From NCBI RefSeq assembly GCF_900114455.1, contig NZ_FOTC01000005.1, forward strand, positions 62,001 through 126,000: a stretch of DNA of 64,000 nt. The letters are read 5' to 3'. Position 1 is the stretch's first letter. Each line of letters begins with the position of its first letter. The DNA comes from Halogranum rubrum (GTDB lineage: Archaea > Halobacteriota > Halobacteria > Halobacteriales > Haloferacaceae). The notes under the pieces are model-generated. The model was not told where the DNA came from and ran no database searches. It saw only the letters and a list, made by a program, of their open reading frames with translations. This document shows positions 39,460-48,599 of the stretch, one piece after another. The position numbers and the translations under genes were made by a program.

Positions 39460-39494
39460 AGTGCCGGTGACAGGCGTTCCCCGACTCCGGCACT
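39460..39494. terminator. Hairpin between convergent p27-like and hef genes
   Basis: AGTGCCGG (39460-39467) and CCGGCACT (39487-39494) form a perfect 8-bp inverted repeat with a 19-nt loop, directly before the hef stop codon. Possible bidirectional terminator; no strong T-run follows. Confidence 0.35.
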
Positions 39495-39497
39495 GGG

Positions 39498-41987
39498 TCA
39501 GTAGTCGCTGCCGATAATCTCGCGAATCCGCTCGGCCGTGACCTCGCCGACGCCCGACACTTCCAGCAGGTCGTCTTTCGGCGCAATCATCACGGCTTCG
39601 ACGCTCCCGAAGTGGTCGAGGAGCGCCTGTGCCGTCACCGGACCGATGTCGGCGATGGACTCGACGACGTACTCCTGTTGCTCCGAGAGCGTCTTCGCGC
39701 TCTTCTCGCCGTGAGCGCTCACGGTGCGCTTACGCTTCGTCTGTTCGCGCGAGGCGATGACTTCGAGCAAGTCGGCCGTGTCGCCCTCGTCTTCGGTTCT
39801 GAGGACACTCGCCCCGTAGTCCACAGCCAAGGAGGCGAGTGCACCGCGGATGGCGTTCGGGTGGACGTTGCGCTCGCCGTAGAGGTTCTCACCTTCGACG
39901 ATGACCACGGGCCGCGAGTAGTGTCGCGACATGTCTCGGACCTGCTCGAACATCGAGCGGTCGCCGCCGGTCAGCGTGTCGAGGAAGTCAGAGACGGACT
40001 TGCGTTCGACGGCGACGCGGTCCGAGAGGATGTAGTCACCGACGGCGAGGGTTTCGAGGCGCGTGTGGACGCCGTCGCGCTGTGAGAGGGTGCGGGCGAT
40101 GTTCGAGTCGAGTTCTCGCTGGTCGACGACGATTTCGACCACCTCCGCTTCGGGGTCGCTCTCGGCGGTGGCGACGACGCTCTCGTCTTCCGCCTCGTCT
40201 GTTTCGACGTTTTCGTCTGCCTCGGCATCTTCGTCTTCTCTCGTGGCTCCCGAGTCGGCTGGCTCGGTCGAGTCGGCCGTCGTCGCCTGCGCCGTCGTCT
40301 GTTCAGCGTCGTCTGCGTGGTCTTCGTCGACCTCACTCTCGTCGAAGTCTGCTAGTCCGGGTCCGAGACGGTTCTCGCGACTCTCGCCGTTTTCGCTACT
40401 GAACTCGCCGAGCGACCGCTGGCTCTTGTCGAGTTGCTGCTCTAGCTCGTCGGCGGCCGTCTTCAGCTTCTGGAGTTCGTTCTCCATCTTCGACTCGCGG
40501 CGGCGAGAGATCCAGAAGTACACCTCGTCGCGGGTGTCCTCGGCCATCAGCACGATGACCTTCCCCTCTGTCTGGCGGCCGGTTCGACCCTTTCGCTGGA
40601 TAGAGCGAATCGCGGTGGGGACCGGTTCGTAGAACAGCACGAGGTCGACTTCGGGAACGTCCAGTCCCTCCTCGGCGACAGACGTCGAAACGAGCACCTC
40701 GAACTCGCCGTTGCGGAAGGCGTCGAGCGTCTCCTGTTGCTCCTTCTGACTCATCCCGTCGGAACCCTCTTTGTTCCCCTGCCCGACGAACCGCCGCGTC
40801 GAGAACGACTGCGAGAGGAAGTCGGTGAGGGCTTCGGCGGTGTCACGGGATTCGGTGAAGACGATGACGCGTTCGCCGTCGTTGATGCCGAGCGTCTCGG
40901 CGAGCAGGATGCGCGTCTTCGAGAACTTCGGGTGGAGCGCATCGAACGACTCGGCTTTCCGCATCGCCTCTCTGACCTTCGGTTCGGAGACGAGTCGCTG
41001 ACTGGCCTTCGAGGCACCCGACGAGCGGGCGGCGTTGCGCTGGCGTTCGAAGTATCTCCGGACGGATTCGACGCTCTGCGTCTCGACCAGTTCGACGGCA
41101 CGCCGAAGTTTCATCACCTCGGCGTGGACGGACATTCCCTTGTAGCCTTTCGACTGGTCGTTGTCCATCATTTTTCGCAACTGCCCGCGCATCGCGTTGA
41201 GTTTCTTCTGTGAGAGGTCCGGACTCGTCGTGCCGCTGACGCCGAGTTCCTTCAACTGCTCCAGGCGGTCGACGATGACCTCGTTGAGCGCGTCGCGAAT
41301 CGCCAGAATCTCCTCGGGAAGCTGAATCTTCTCCCACCGGACCTCGGTGTCGTAGGTGTGTTCGCCCACGTCGGCGTCGTCCTCGGTCATCACCGCGACT
41401 TCGGTGAGTCCGAGGTTCTCACACACTTCGAGGATGGACTCCTCGTCGCCGCCGGGCGAGGCACTCATCCCGGTGACGAGCGGGTCGGCGGCGTCGGCGT
41501 GGTAGCGTTCGGCGATGTAGACGTACGCGTAGTCGCCGGTGCCGCGGTGGCACTCGTCGAAGGTGAGATGCGTGACGTCCCGCAGGCTGATGCGGTTGCC
41601 GACGAGGTCGTTCTCGACGACTTGGGGCGTGGCGATGACGATCTTCGCGCTCTCCCAGAGTTCGGCGCGGTCGTCGGGGCGAACCTCGCCGGTGAAGACG
41701 ACGATGTCCTCGTCGGGAAGTTGGAGGGCTTCGCGGTAGAAGTCGGCGTGCTGCTGGACGAGGGGTTTCGTCGGCGCGAGAAAGAGCGACTTGCCGCCGA
41801 CTTCGTGGAGGCGTTCGGCGGTCAAGAGGAGACTCACGGTGGTCTTACCGAGACCAGTCGGGAGACAGACGAGCGTGTGGTCGTCGCGGGCGGCCCCGGC
41901 CAAGCGAATCTGGTACAGTCGTCGCTCGATGAACGTCGGGGCGAGGAGAGGATGCTCGACGTACGCGACGTCGTCCGTAGCGGCCAT
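39498..41987 (-). CDS. hef: Hef helicase-nuclease (XPF/FANCM family)
   Basis: 829 residues. SF2 helicase with Walker A PTGLGKTT (43-50), DECH box (144-147) and QRKGRTGR motif VI. An acidic low-complexity linker (about 530-615) leads to an XPF-type nuclease: VVDQREL from 620, GDY (650-652) and ERKSVSD (661-667). Tandem HhH motifs close the protein ([29 protein letters not shown]). Known: Hef processes stalled forks and is important in Haloferax when homologous recombination or Hjc is limiting. GCTTATT at 42012-42018 (minus) is a TATA box 25-31 bp upstream. Confidence 0.96.
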   Translation of the reverse strand: MAATDDVAYVEHPLLAPTFIERRLYQIRLAGAARDDHTLVCLPTGLGKTTVSLLLTAERLHEVGGKSLFLAPTKPLVQQHADFYREALQLPDEDIVVFTGEVRPDDRAELWESAKIVIATPQVVENDLVGNRISLRDVTHLTFDECHRGTGDYAYVYIAERYHADAADPLVTGMSASPGGDEESILEVCENLGLTEVAVMTEDDADVGEHTYDTEVRWEKIQLPEEILAIRDALNEVIVDRLEQLKELGVSGTTSPDLSQKKLNAMRGQLRKMMDNDQSKGYKGMSVHAEVMKLRRAVELVETQSVESVRRYFERQRNAARSSGASKASQRLVSEPKVREAMRKAESFDALHPKFSKTRILLAETLGINDGERVIVFTESRDTAEALTDFLSQSFSTRRFVGQGNKEGSDGMSQKEQQETLDAFRNGEFEVLVSTSVAEEGLDVPEVDLVLFYEPVPTAIRSIQRKGRTGRQTEGKVIVLMAEDTRDEVYFWISRRRESKMENELQKLKTAADELEQQLDKSQRSLGEFSSENGESRENRLGPGLADFDESEVDEDHADDAEQTTAQATTADSTEPADSGATREDEDAEADENVETDEAEDESVVATAESDPEAEVVEIVVDQRELDSNIARTLSQRDGVHTRLETLAVGDYILSDRVAVERKSVSDFLDTLTGGDRSMFEQVRDMSRHYSRPVVIVEGENLYGERNVHPNAIRGALASLAVDYGASVLRTEDEGDTADLLEVIASREQTKRKRTVSAHGEKSAKTLSEQQEYVVESIADIGPVTAQALLDHFGSVEAVMIAPKDDLLEVSGVGEVTAERIREIIGSDY

Positions 41988-42131
41988 TGGGCCTCGTTCG
42001 TCGTCGTCGTGAATAAGCGTTGGTGAACCGCAGTGAAAGTAAAGAGAGGGGACGGAGTCGAACTGGTCGACGACACCGTCGTGTCATCGTGCCGTCGCCC
42101 CGGGGTGTCAGCGCGGCGGCGGGATAGGGGG

Positions 42132-42254
42132 TCAGTTGGGTCGGTTCAGCCGTCGGTCGCGGGTGAGGACGGCGCCGTCGTCGAGGCCCTCGGGGACCTC
42201 CGCGCCGACGAGGTCCGCCCACTCCGCGATTCGGTTGCGTGTCTGTTGACTCAT
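42132..42254 (-). CDS. 40-residue small protein upstream of hef
   Basis: MSQQTRNRIAEW to RRLNRPN. The frame has typical haloarchaeal codon use (third-position G/C) and ends in TGA. GTTATATATC on the minus strand (42288-42297) sits 34-43 bp before the ATG, implying a short leader. It lies 144 bp before hef, which has its own TATA box, so it is a separate gene. No family recognised. Part of the next stretch (42255-42380) is AT-rich promoter DNA. Confidence 0.55.
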   Translation of the reverse strand: MSQQTRNRIAEWADLVGAEVPEGLDDGAVLTRDRRLNRPN

Positions 42255-42380
42255 GCTCTCGCCCTCGAAAGGTGTATCTCAATCAAGATATATAACGGTT
42301 GTGTCGGCGAAGAAACAAACTGTTCGTCTCGAACCCGCTGTGTCCGACAGGCGGCTGACGCGGCGAGCGGAGGCGACTCA

Positions 42381-42460
42381 TAATGACTGCTGTAAGTCGG
42401 TACCGATCCGACCGCATGCCGTCGTGCGGTCGGATCGGTACACAGTTACAGCAGTCATTA
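42381..42460. repeat. 80-bp foldback inverted repeat (possible MITE or terminator)
   Basis: Two 36-nt arms (42381-42416 and 42425-42460) are inverted copies around an 8-nt loop. The outer 15 bp (TAATGACTGCTGTAA) and inner 17 bp (GTACCGATCCGACCGCA) match perfectly, and mismatches are confined to four central positions. The element abuts the ferredoxin stop codon. Its ends read TA-ATGAC and GTCAT-TA, so a TA duplication can be drawn, and TCA also flanks both sides. This would suit a miniature IS630/Tc1-type element; a long terminator is the alternative. Confidence 0.8.
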
Positions 42461-42706
42461 TCAGGGGACGAGCTGTTCGCCGTCGTCGTCGTAGAGGGTG
42501 ATGGCGTCGACGGGACAGACGCGGGCGGCGAACTCCGCATCGAACTCCGCATCTTCGGGGACTTCACGGACGAACACCTGTTCGTCGACTTCTTCGGCGT
42601 CTACCAAATCGGCTTTCCCCGCGTCGAGGTTCTTCTCGAAGGCGTCCCACTCGTCGACGCACTGGAAGATGCCGATACAGGTCTCGCGGTCGTACTCGAT
42701 TTTCAT
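42461..42706 (-). CDS. Ferredoxin with only three cysteines
   Basis: 81 residues. Cys10 and Cys16 lie in CIGIFQC, and Cys64 in ARVCPVDAI, the usual site of the last ligand before proline. The position normally filled by Cys or Asp between the first two is Ile13. This suggests a [3Fe-4S] cluster or an incomplete [4Fe-4S] site. The protein is strongly acidic between the halves (about 32-60). It may carry electrons to an unknown oxidoreductase. No redox partner is adjacent. Confidence 0.82.
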   Translation of the reverse strand: MKIEYDRETCIGIFQCVDEWDAFEKNLDAGKADLVDAEEVDEQVFVREVPEDAEFDAEFAARVCPVDAITLYDDDGEQLVP

Positions 42707-42842
42707 GTCACTCCGTTCGGTCGTGGGTTACAAAGCGATGACGAACGGTTCGCTCGTGGCGACGATTTCGGGATTCGATCGGGCCAAAGAGGTCTAAAAG
42801 GGCCACCGCGTTGATTGTGGGGCGAAGCGAACAGTGTTACAC

Positions 42843-43922
42843 ATGCTAACCGGGTCTCGGGTCGTCGCCGCAGTGAGAGCAATCGGGGCGGAGTTCAGCG
42901 AGAAGAACGTCACGTTCATGGCCGGCAGTATCGCGTACAACGCGTTCGTCTCACTCGCCCCGTTACTCGTCGTGCTCCTCCTCGCGGTGAACGTTCTGAA
43001 CAGTGACCTGGAGAGTCAAGTCCTCACGCTCGCGAACCAGTATCTGACGCCGAGCGTCAGCAGACTCGTCGAACGAGTGGTCGACGGCGACAGCAGTACG
43101 ACGAGCGCCTCGGTCATCGGTCTCGTCGTGTCGTTGTGGGGGTCGCTCAAGATATTCCGCAATCTCGACACGGCGTTCTCTGAAATCTTCGAGTCCGACG
43201 TACAGAACTCGTTCACCGACCAACTTCGAGACGGTCTCGTCGTGCTGTTCGCGCTGCTCGTCGGTGTCGTCGGGATGGTGTTCGCGACTGCCGCCTTCTC
43301 GTACTTCGAGTGGGTTCCGTACGTCGGTCTCCTCAGTCCCGTATCTCTCTTCGTGGGACTCTGCGTCGCGTTCTTCCCCTTGTTCTACGTCTTTCCCGAC
43401 GTCGACCTCGAACCGCACGAGGTGCTGCCGGGCGTCGTCGTCGCGGCGGTCGGGTGGGCGATTCTCCAAGGGGTCTTTCAGGTGTACACCATCGTCAAAG
43501 GCGGGTCCGACGCCGCACTCCTCGGAACGCTCATTCTCGTCGTCACGTGGCTCTACTTCAGTGGCATCGTCCTGCTTCTCGGTGCCATCGTCAACGCCGT
43601 GCTGACGGGGAACGCTGGCAACCTCGTCGACCGACGCACAGGGATGTCGTCGACGGCCGAGACAGAACGGGACCTCACAACCGACGACGCCGCCCCGTAC
43701 CTCGCAGTGCTCCGTGAGGACGTCACCGGCCGCTACGTGGGAATGCGACCGACGAAACGGACACGGCCGGTGCAGGACGGCGGCCGGAGACGCCCTCGAC
43801 CCAGCGGGAGAATCCACGTCGAAGAGCACACTGTCGAGACACTCGACGGGAGCGAATGGGAAGTGACGCTCCGGTATCCGTACGAGTCGAAAGAAGAGAC
43901 GGAGACGAAGATGGGCTGGTGA
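42843..43922 (+). CDS. YihY/BrkB-family membrane protein
   Basis: 359 residues, from ATG 42843 (a GTG three codons earlier is possible). MAGSIAYNAFVSLAPLLVVLL is the family's first helix, and about six membrane segments follow to residue 265. SLWGSLKIFRNLDTAFSEIF is also conserved. The last 95 residues are a cytosolic basic/acidic tail. Once called RNase BN in error; actual role unknown, possibly transport. It is divergent from the ferredoxin gene. Confidence 0.9.
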   Translation: MLTGSRVVAAVRAIGAEFSEKNVTFMAGSIAYNAFVSLAPLLVVLLLAVNVLNSDLESQVLTLANQYLTPSVSRLVERVVDGDSSTTSASVIGLVVSLWGSLKIFRNLDTAFSEIFESDVQNSFTDQLRDGLVVLFALLVGVVGMVFATAAFSYFEWVPYVGLLSPVSLFVGLCVAFFPLFYVFPDVDLEPHEVLPGVVVAAVGWAILQGVFQVYTIVKGGSDAALLGTLILVVTWLYFSGIVLLLGAIVNAVLTGNAGNLVDRRTGMSSTAETERDLTTDDAAPYLAVLREDVTGRYVGMRPTKRTRPVQDGGRRRPRPSGRIHVEEHTVETLDGSEWEVTLRYPYESKEETETKMGW

Positions 43923-43937
43923 CTCCCCGTCCGACAG

Positions 43938-43943
43938 TTTAAA
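43938..43943 (+). promoter_or_regulatory. TATA box for the hel308-cgi121 operon
   Basis: TTTAAA lies 27-32 bp before the ATG at 43970, supporting a leaderless mRNA. Confidence 0.6.
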
Positions 43944-43969
43944 CCGAAGCACGGTCCAACCTCGGTGCA

Positions 43970-46420
43970 ATGAACACAGCGGACCTACACGGCCTCCCGC
44001 CGGGGGTCCCCGAGCACCTCCAGTCGGAGGGAATCGAGGAGCTCTACCCCCCGCAGGGCGACGCCGTCGACGCCGGTATCTTAGACGGCGAGAGCGTCGT
44101 CGCCAGTATTCCGACGGCGAGTGGGAAGACGCTCATCGCCGAACTCGCCATGCTCTCTGCAGTCCAGCGCGGCGGGAAGGCGCTCTACATCGTCCCCCTC
44201 CGTGCGCTCGCCAGCGAGAAGAAAGCCGAGTTCGAGCGGTGGGCCGAGTACGGCGTCACCGTCGGCGTCTCCACCGGCAACTATCAGTCGTCGGGTGAGT
44301 GGCTCGGTTCGCGTGACATCATCGTCGCGACGTCGGAGAAGGTCGACTCGCTCGTCCGCAACGGCGCGCCGTGGGTCGACGACCTCTCTTGTGTCGTCGC
44401 CGACGAAGTCCACCTCGTCGACGACAGACACCGCGGGCCGACACTCGAAGTGACGCTCGCGAAGTTGCGCAAGATCAACCCCGGACTCCAGACCGTCGCC
44501 CTCTCCGCAACCGTCGGCAACGCCGACGAAGTGGCCGACTGGCTCGACGCCACGCTCGTCCAGTCCGACTGGCGACCAATCGACCTGAAGATGGGCGTCC
44601 ACTACGGAAGTGCGATAAATTTCGACGACGGGAGCCAACGCGAGGTGCCGGTCGAACGCGGCCAAAAGAAGACGGCCGCACTCGTCGACGACACGCTGAA
44701 AGAGGGTGGCTCCTCGCTCGTCTTCGTCAACTCCCGTCGAAACGCCGAATCCGAGGCGCGACGACTAGCCGACGTGACGAAGGCGCGACTCACCGGACAG
44801 GAGCGAGACGACCTCCGCGAGTTGGCGAAGGAACTCCGAGACGTCTCCGACACCGACACGAGCGACGACTTGGCCGACGCCGTCGCCAAGGGCGCGGCGT
44901 TCCACCACGCCGGTCTCGCCAGCGAACACCGCGCACTCGTCGAGGAGGCGTTCCGCGACCGACTCATCAAAGTCGTCTGCGCGACGCCGACGCTGGCCGC
45001 CGGAGTCAACACACCGAGTCGGCGCGTCATCGTCCGCGACTGGCGGCGCTACGACGGCGAGTTCGGCGGCATGAAACCGCTCGACGTGCTCGAAGTCCAC
45101 CAGATGTGTGGCCGTGCGGGTCGGCCGGGACTCGACCCCTACGGCGAAGCCGTCTTGCTCGCGAAAGATTCGGAGACGATGGACGAACTGTTCGAGCGCT
45201 ACGTGTGGGCCGAGGCCGAAGACGTGCGCTCGAAACTCGCCGCCGAACCCGCCCTCCGAACGCATCTGCTCGCCACCGTCGCCTCCGGGTTCGCCAACAC
45301 GCGACAGGGGCTCTTGGACTTCCTCGACCAGACGCTCTACGCGACGCAGACGACGGAGTCGGGTCGACTCGAAACGGTGACCGACACCGTCCTCGCGTAT
45401 CTGGAAGCGAACGAGTTCATCGAGAGAGAGGAGGGAACCATCCGCGCGACCAACATCGGCCACACCGTCTCGCGGCTCTATCTGGACCCGATGAGCGCCG
45501 CCGAGATAATCGACGGCCTGCGCTACGCGGCCGACAAACGCGTCGAGAAACTCCGAGTCATCGAAGGAGGCGGGTCGGCGTCGAAGTCGTCGAAATCGTC
45601 GAGGCCGTCGAAATCGAAGAACGAACCGGACGAGACTGCCGGGTTCACGACGGCGAGTGAATTGCAGGCCGAACGGGACGGTGAAGACGACGACGTGGAG
45701 GACGGAGACGACGAGAATCTCGACGCCGACGACTTCGAGACGACCTATCCGACGCCGCTCGGCCTCTACCACCTCGTCTCACGCACGCCGGACATGTACG
45801 AACTCTACCTCAAATCCGGCGACCGAGAGACGTACACCGAACTCTGCTACGAGCGCGAGGCGGAGTTCCTCGGGCGGACACCGTCGGAGTACGAGGACGT
45901 CGCCTTCGAGGACTGGCTCGCGGCGTTGAAGACGGCGAGACTCCTCGAAGACTGGGCCAGCGAGACGGACGAGGACCGCATCACCGACCGCTACGGCGTC
46001 GGCCCCGGCGACATCCGCGGGAAGGTCGACACCGCCCAGTGGTTGCTCGGCGCGGCCGAACAACTCGCGGGCGACCTCGATTTGGGCAACAACGTCGCCG
46101 TCCGCGAGGCGAAAAAGCGCGTCGAGTACGGCGTTCGCGAGGAACTACTCAACCTCGCCGGTGTCCGCGGCGTCGGTCGGAAGCGCGCCCGGAGACTCTA
46201 CGAAGCCGGTATCGTCTCCCGCGCGGACCTCCGCGACGCGGACAAGTCGGTCGTGCTCGCCGCCCTCCGCGGCCGTCAGAAGACGGCCGAGAACATACTC
46301 GAAGCCGTCGGGCGGCGCGACCCCTCGATGGACGAAATCGAAGAAGACACCTCGACTCGCGTCGCCGCGGGGGCGAGCGAAGACGACGACGGACAGGCCA
46401 GTCTGGGTGATTTCGGATGA
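43970..46420 (+). CDS. hel308: Hel308 DNA helicase
   Basis: 816 residues. Walker A IPTASGKT (47-54), DEVH (145-148), a RecA2 domain with [19 protein letters not shown]-like motif VI, a winged helix and ratchet domain, and C-terminal HhH ([17 protein letters not shown]). A Ser/Lys- then Asp/Glu-rich insertion of about 55 residues sits near 530-590. The extreme C-terminus QASLGDFG resembles a PCNA-binding PIP box. Known: 3'-5' helicase that remodels stalled forks and recombination intermediates. It overlaps cgi121 by 4 bp. Confidence 0.96.
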   Translation: MNTADLHGLPPGVPEHLQSEGIEELYPPQGDAVDAGILDGESVVASIPTASGKTLIAELAMLSAVQRGGKALYIVPLRALASEKKAEFERWAEYGVTVGVSTGNYQSSGEWLGSRDIIVATSEKVDSLVRNGAPWVDDLSCVVADEVHLVDDRHRGPTLEVTLAKLRKINPGLQTVALSATVGNADEVADWLDATLVQSDWRPIDLKMGVHYGSAINFDDGSQREVPVERGQKKTAALVDDTLKEGGSSLVFVNSRRNAESEARRLADVTKARLTGQERDDLRELAKELRDVSDTDTSDDLADAVAKGAAFHHAGLASEHRALVEEAFRDRLIKVVCATPTLAAGVNTPSRRVIVRDWRRYDGEFGGMKPLDVLEVHQMCGRAGRPGLDPYGEAVLLAKDSETMDELFERYVWAEAEDVRSKLAAEPALRTHLLATVASGFANTRQGLLDFLDQTLYATQTTESGRLETVTDTVLAYLEANEFIEREEGTIRATNIGHTVSRLYLDPMSAAEIIDGLRYAADKRVEKLRVIEGGGSASKSSKSSRPSKSKNEPDETAGFTTASELQAERDGEDDDVEDGDDENLDADDFETTYPTPLGLYHLVSRTPDMYELYLKSGDRETYTELCYEREAEFLGRTPSEYEDVAFEDWLAALKTARLLEDWASETDEDRITDRYGVGPGDIRGKVDTAQWLLGAAEQLAGDLDLGNNVAVREAKKRVEYGVREELLNLAGVRGVGRKRARRLYEAGIVSRADLRDADKSVVLAALRGRQKTAENILEAVGRRDPSMDEIEEDTSTRVAAGASEDDDGQASLGDFG

Positions 46421-46914
46421 GACTCGTCGAAGGAGTGGTCGAAGTCGACGACGTCGGCGCGTTCGTCGCCCGTATCGGCGACATCGCCGACGAAGCAGGT
46501 GTGACGGTACAGGTGTTCGACGCCCGGTACGTCGTCTCCCGACGCCACCTCGAACGGGCCGTCGAGTTGGCCGACAGAGCCATCGAACGGGGCGAGAACG
46601 TCGCTCGCGACAGAGCCGTCGAGATTCTCTGCTACGTCGCGGGACGTCGCCAAATCGACCGGGCGCTGACGCTCGGTGTCGACGAGGGACGGACACCAGT
46701 GGTGGCCCTAGTCGATGGCGACGACGAGAGCGACGAGGCCGACGCCGAGACAGCACTCCGTGAGTTACTCGACCCTGCGGAGACGCTCGGCGACTACGAC
46801 GACGAACTGGTTCGTGACTACTTCGAGATACAAGAGACAGAACTCACAGCGACGGCCGGGAGCGTCGAAGATCTCGTCTTAGAGCGGATCGCGCTCCTCG
46901 ACGTAGAGAAGTAA
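46417..46914 (+). CDS. cgi121: KEOPS complex subunit Cgi121
   Basis: 165 residues. The sequence [31 protein letters not shown], read in parts, and the [12 protein letters not shown] motif are typical of Cgi121/TPRKB. Known: binds Bud32 and the tRNA 3' end within KEOPS, which makes t6A on tRNAs decoding ANN codons. An acidic insertion (about 105-120) is haloarchaeal. Translationally coupled to hel308 (ATGA overlap), a pairing that links repair and tRNA modification only by position. Confidence 0.92.
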   Translation: MRLVEGVVEVDDVGAFVARIGDIADEAGVTVQVFDARYVVSRRHLERAVELADRAIERGENVARDRAVEILCYVAGRRQIDRALTLGVDEGRTPVVALVDGDDESDEADAETALRELLDPAETLGDYDDELVRDYFEIQETELTATAGSVEDLVLERIALLDVEK

Positions 46915-47086
46915 GTTTCGGTTTCGTCTAACCCCTTTGTTTCGACTGGAGACCGACAGACTGCGTCGACATAGCTCACTAAAAGCCACGGAACGAGTGA
47001 TAGCACCAGTGTATATTTGGAGTGGTCGACGGTGTTACCGCCTCGTCGGCGAACGACGTCGCTGGAGAAGACGAATGTGAGAGAAT

Positions 47087-47158
47087 AGTTCCACCAGGAT
47101 TCGAACCTGGGTCGTTGCCCCCAGAAGGCAACAGGATTGGCCACTACCCCATGGAACT
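47087..47158 (-). tRNA. tRNA-Gln (CUG anticodon)
   Basis: On the minus strand a 72-nt cloverleaf runs from AGTTCCA to TGGAACT. The 7-bp acceptor stem is perfect. The anticodon stem TTGCC/GGCAA encloses loop TTCTGGG with anticodon CTG at positions 34-36, reading CAG (Gln). The T-loop is GGTTCGAATCC. No intron and no encoded CCA. CTTAAGTATT at 47191-47200 (minus: AATACTTAAG) is a well-placed TATA box. Transcribed toward cgi121. Confidence 0.95.
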
Positions 47159-47291
47159 TCGTTCGCACCCACATCTACTGCTGCATCCTTCTTAAGTATT
47201 GCGTGATTGTTGGACTGTGCGGATTCCTGTCAGACTGGCCGACTGTGCATAAACCGCCACGTTTTTTGGGTCTAGTTGTGCAGAGTCATGT

Positions 47292-47867
47292 ATGTATATC
47301 GGACGTTTCATCGTCATCGGTCCCGAAGTCGGCGCGTATCGCGTCTCGTCGCGCTCGTTCCCGAACCGGCAGGTCGTCGACCGAGACGGCACGCTCACGG
47401 TCGCGCCGACGCCGGACGCACCGGAGACGGACAACCCGTACATCTCCTACAACTGCGTCCGTGAAGTCGACGGAAAGGCTGTCGTCGGCAACGGGTCACA
47501 GGTCGACCCCATCACGGAGAAACTCGGTCTCGGCTACCCCGCTCGCGACGCTCTCGCCGAGACGCTGTTGGCACTCGACTACGAGAAAGACGACTACGAC
47601 ACGCCGCGCATCGCCGGCGTCGTCGGTGCCGACGAAGCCTACATCGGCATCGTCCGTAAGGACGCTCTACTCGTGAAGGAAGTCGACGAACCGACACTCG
47701 TCGCGACCTACGAAGAGGACACCCCGCGGTCGTTCCAGTTCGACGCCGAGACGGCGAGTACAGCGGCAACTGAGGCCTACGACCAAGAGTTCGAGCACGC
47801 CGTCTGCGCCGCCGGCGTCCGCGTGACCGACTCGGGTGTCGAGACGGCCATCGAGAACGGCGAGTAG
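47292..47867 (+). CDS. purO: Archaeal IMP cyclohydrolase
   Basis: 191 residues. [20 protein letters not shown] and SFPNRQVV at the start, then [14 protein letters not shown], match the archaeal PurO family, which closes the purine ring of FAICAR to form IMP. Full length, complete frame. Divergent from the tRNA gene; a T-rich box occurs near 47261. It lies 50 bp before a same-strand phosphoesterase. Confidence 0.95.
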   Translation: MYIGRFIVIGPEVGAYRVSSRSFPNRQVVDRDGTLTVAPTPDAPETDNPYISYNCVREVDGKAVVGNGSQVDPITEKLGLGYPARDALAETLLALDYEKDDYDTPRIAGVVGADEAYIGIVRKDALLVKEVDEPTLVATYEEDTPRSFQFDAETASTAATEAYDQEFEHAVCAAGVRVTDSGVETAIENGE

Positions 47868-47917
47868 CGTCGCACCCGGCCACGAGTTCTAACACGTTCG
47901 CTCACGCACAGGTAGCT

Positions 47918-48577
47918 ATGCGACTAGGCGTACTCTCCGACATCCACGCGAACCGCGTCGCACTCGACGCCGTCTTCGAGGATATGCCACGAGTCGACGG
48001 ACTCGTCTGTGCCGGCGACGTCGTCGGCTACAACCCGTGGCCCGCAGAGTGCGTCGCCGAAGTCCGCGAGCGAGCGATACCGACGGTGCAGGGAAACCAC
48101 GACCGGGCCGCCTCGACGGGGTCGGCGTTCGGCTTCAACAGCATGGCTCGCGCCGGCGTCGACTACACCCGCGAGCAACTCGACGCCGAGAGCATCGAGT
48201 GGCTCGGGACGTTACCGACGGAACGAACCGTCGCCGACGGCCGAGTCAAAGTCGTGCACGGCCACCCCGACGACCCGGACCACTACACCCGCCCACACGA
48301 GTTCGCCCCCGACTTACTGGGTGAGGAGGACGTCCTGGTCATGGGCCACACCCACGTCCAACATCACGAAGTGTACGACGAAGGAATCGTACTGAACCCC
48401 GGTAGCGTCGGCCAACCACGTGATGGCGACGAGCGCGCCGCCTACGCGGTTCTCGACCTCGATGCGATGGAAGTCGAAGAACGCCGCGTCGACTACTCGA
48501 TTCGGTCCGTCGTCGACGCGGTTCGGGAGGCCGGGTTGCCAGAACGAATCGGGACGCGGTTGTTAGACGGGAAGTGA
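47918..48577 (+). CDS. YfcE-like metallophosphoesterase
   Basis: 219 residues. Metal ligands occur in order: Asp8/His10 (SDIH), GDVVGYNP, GNHD, HGHPDD and GHTHVQ, the calcineurin-like fold. GSVGQPRDGD near the C-terminus is usual in YfcE/MJ0936 relatives. Likely a cytosolic phosphodiesterase; natural substrate unknown. Confidence 0.9.
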   Translation: MRLGVLSDIHANRVALDAVFEDMPRVDGLVCAGDVVGYNPWPAECVAEVRERAIPTVQGNHDRAASTGSAFGFNSMARAGVDYTREQLDAESIEWLGTLPTERTVADGRVKVVHGHPDDPDHYTRPHEFAPDLLGEEDVLVMGHTHVQHHEVYDEGIVLNPGSVGQPRDGDERAAYAVLDLDAMEVEERRVDYSIRSVVDAVREAGLPERIGTRLLDGK

Positions 48578-48599
48578 GGCAGCGAAAAGAAGAGCTAGC

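Noticed and set aside
46915-47086. Replication origin repeats near hel308
   Set aside because: No repeated origin-recognition boxes or Orc1/Cdc6 gene are visible in this window.
46818-47174. 118-codon frame on the minus strand across the tRNA
   Set aside because: It contains the whole tRNA-Gln gene and overlaps cgi121; it is a chance frame.
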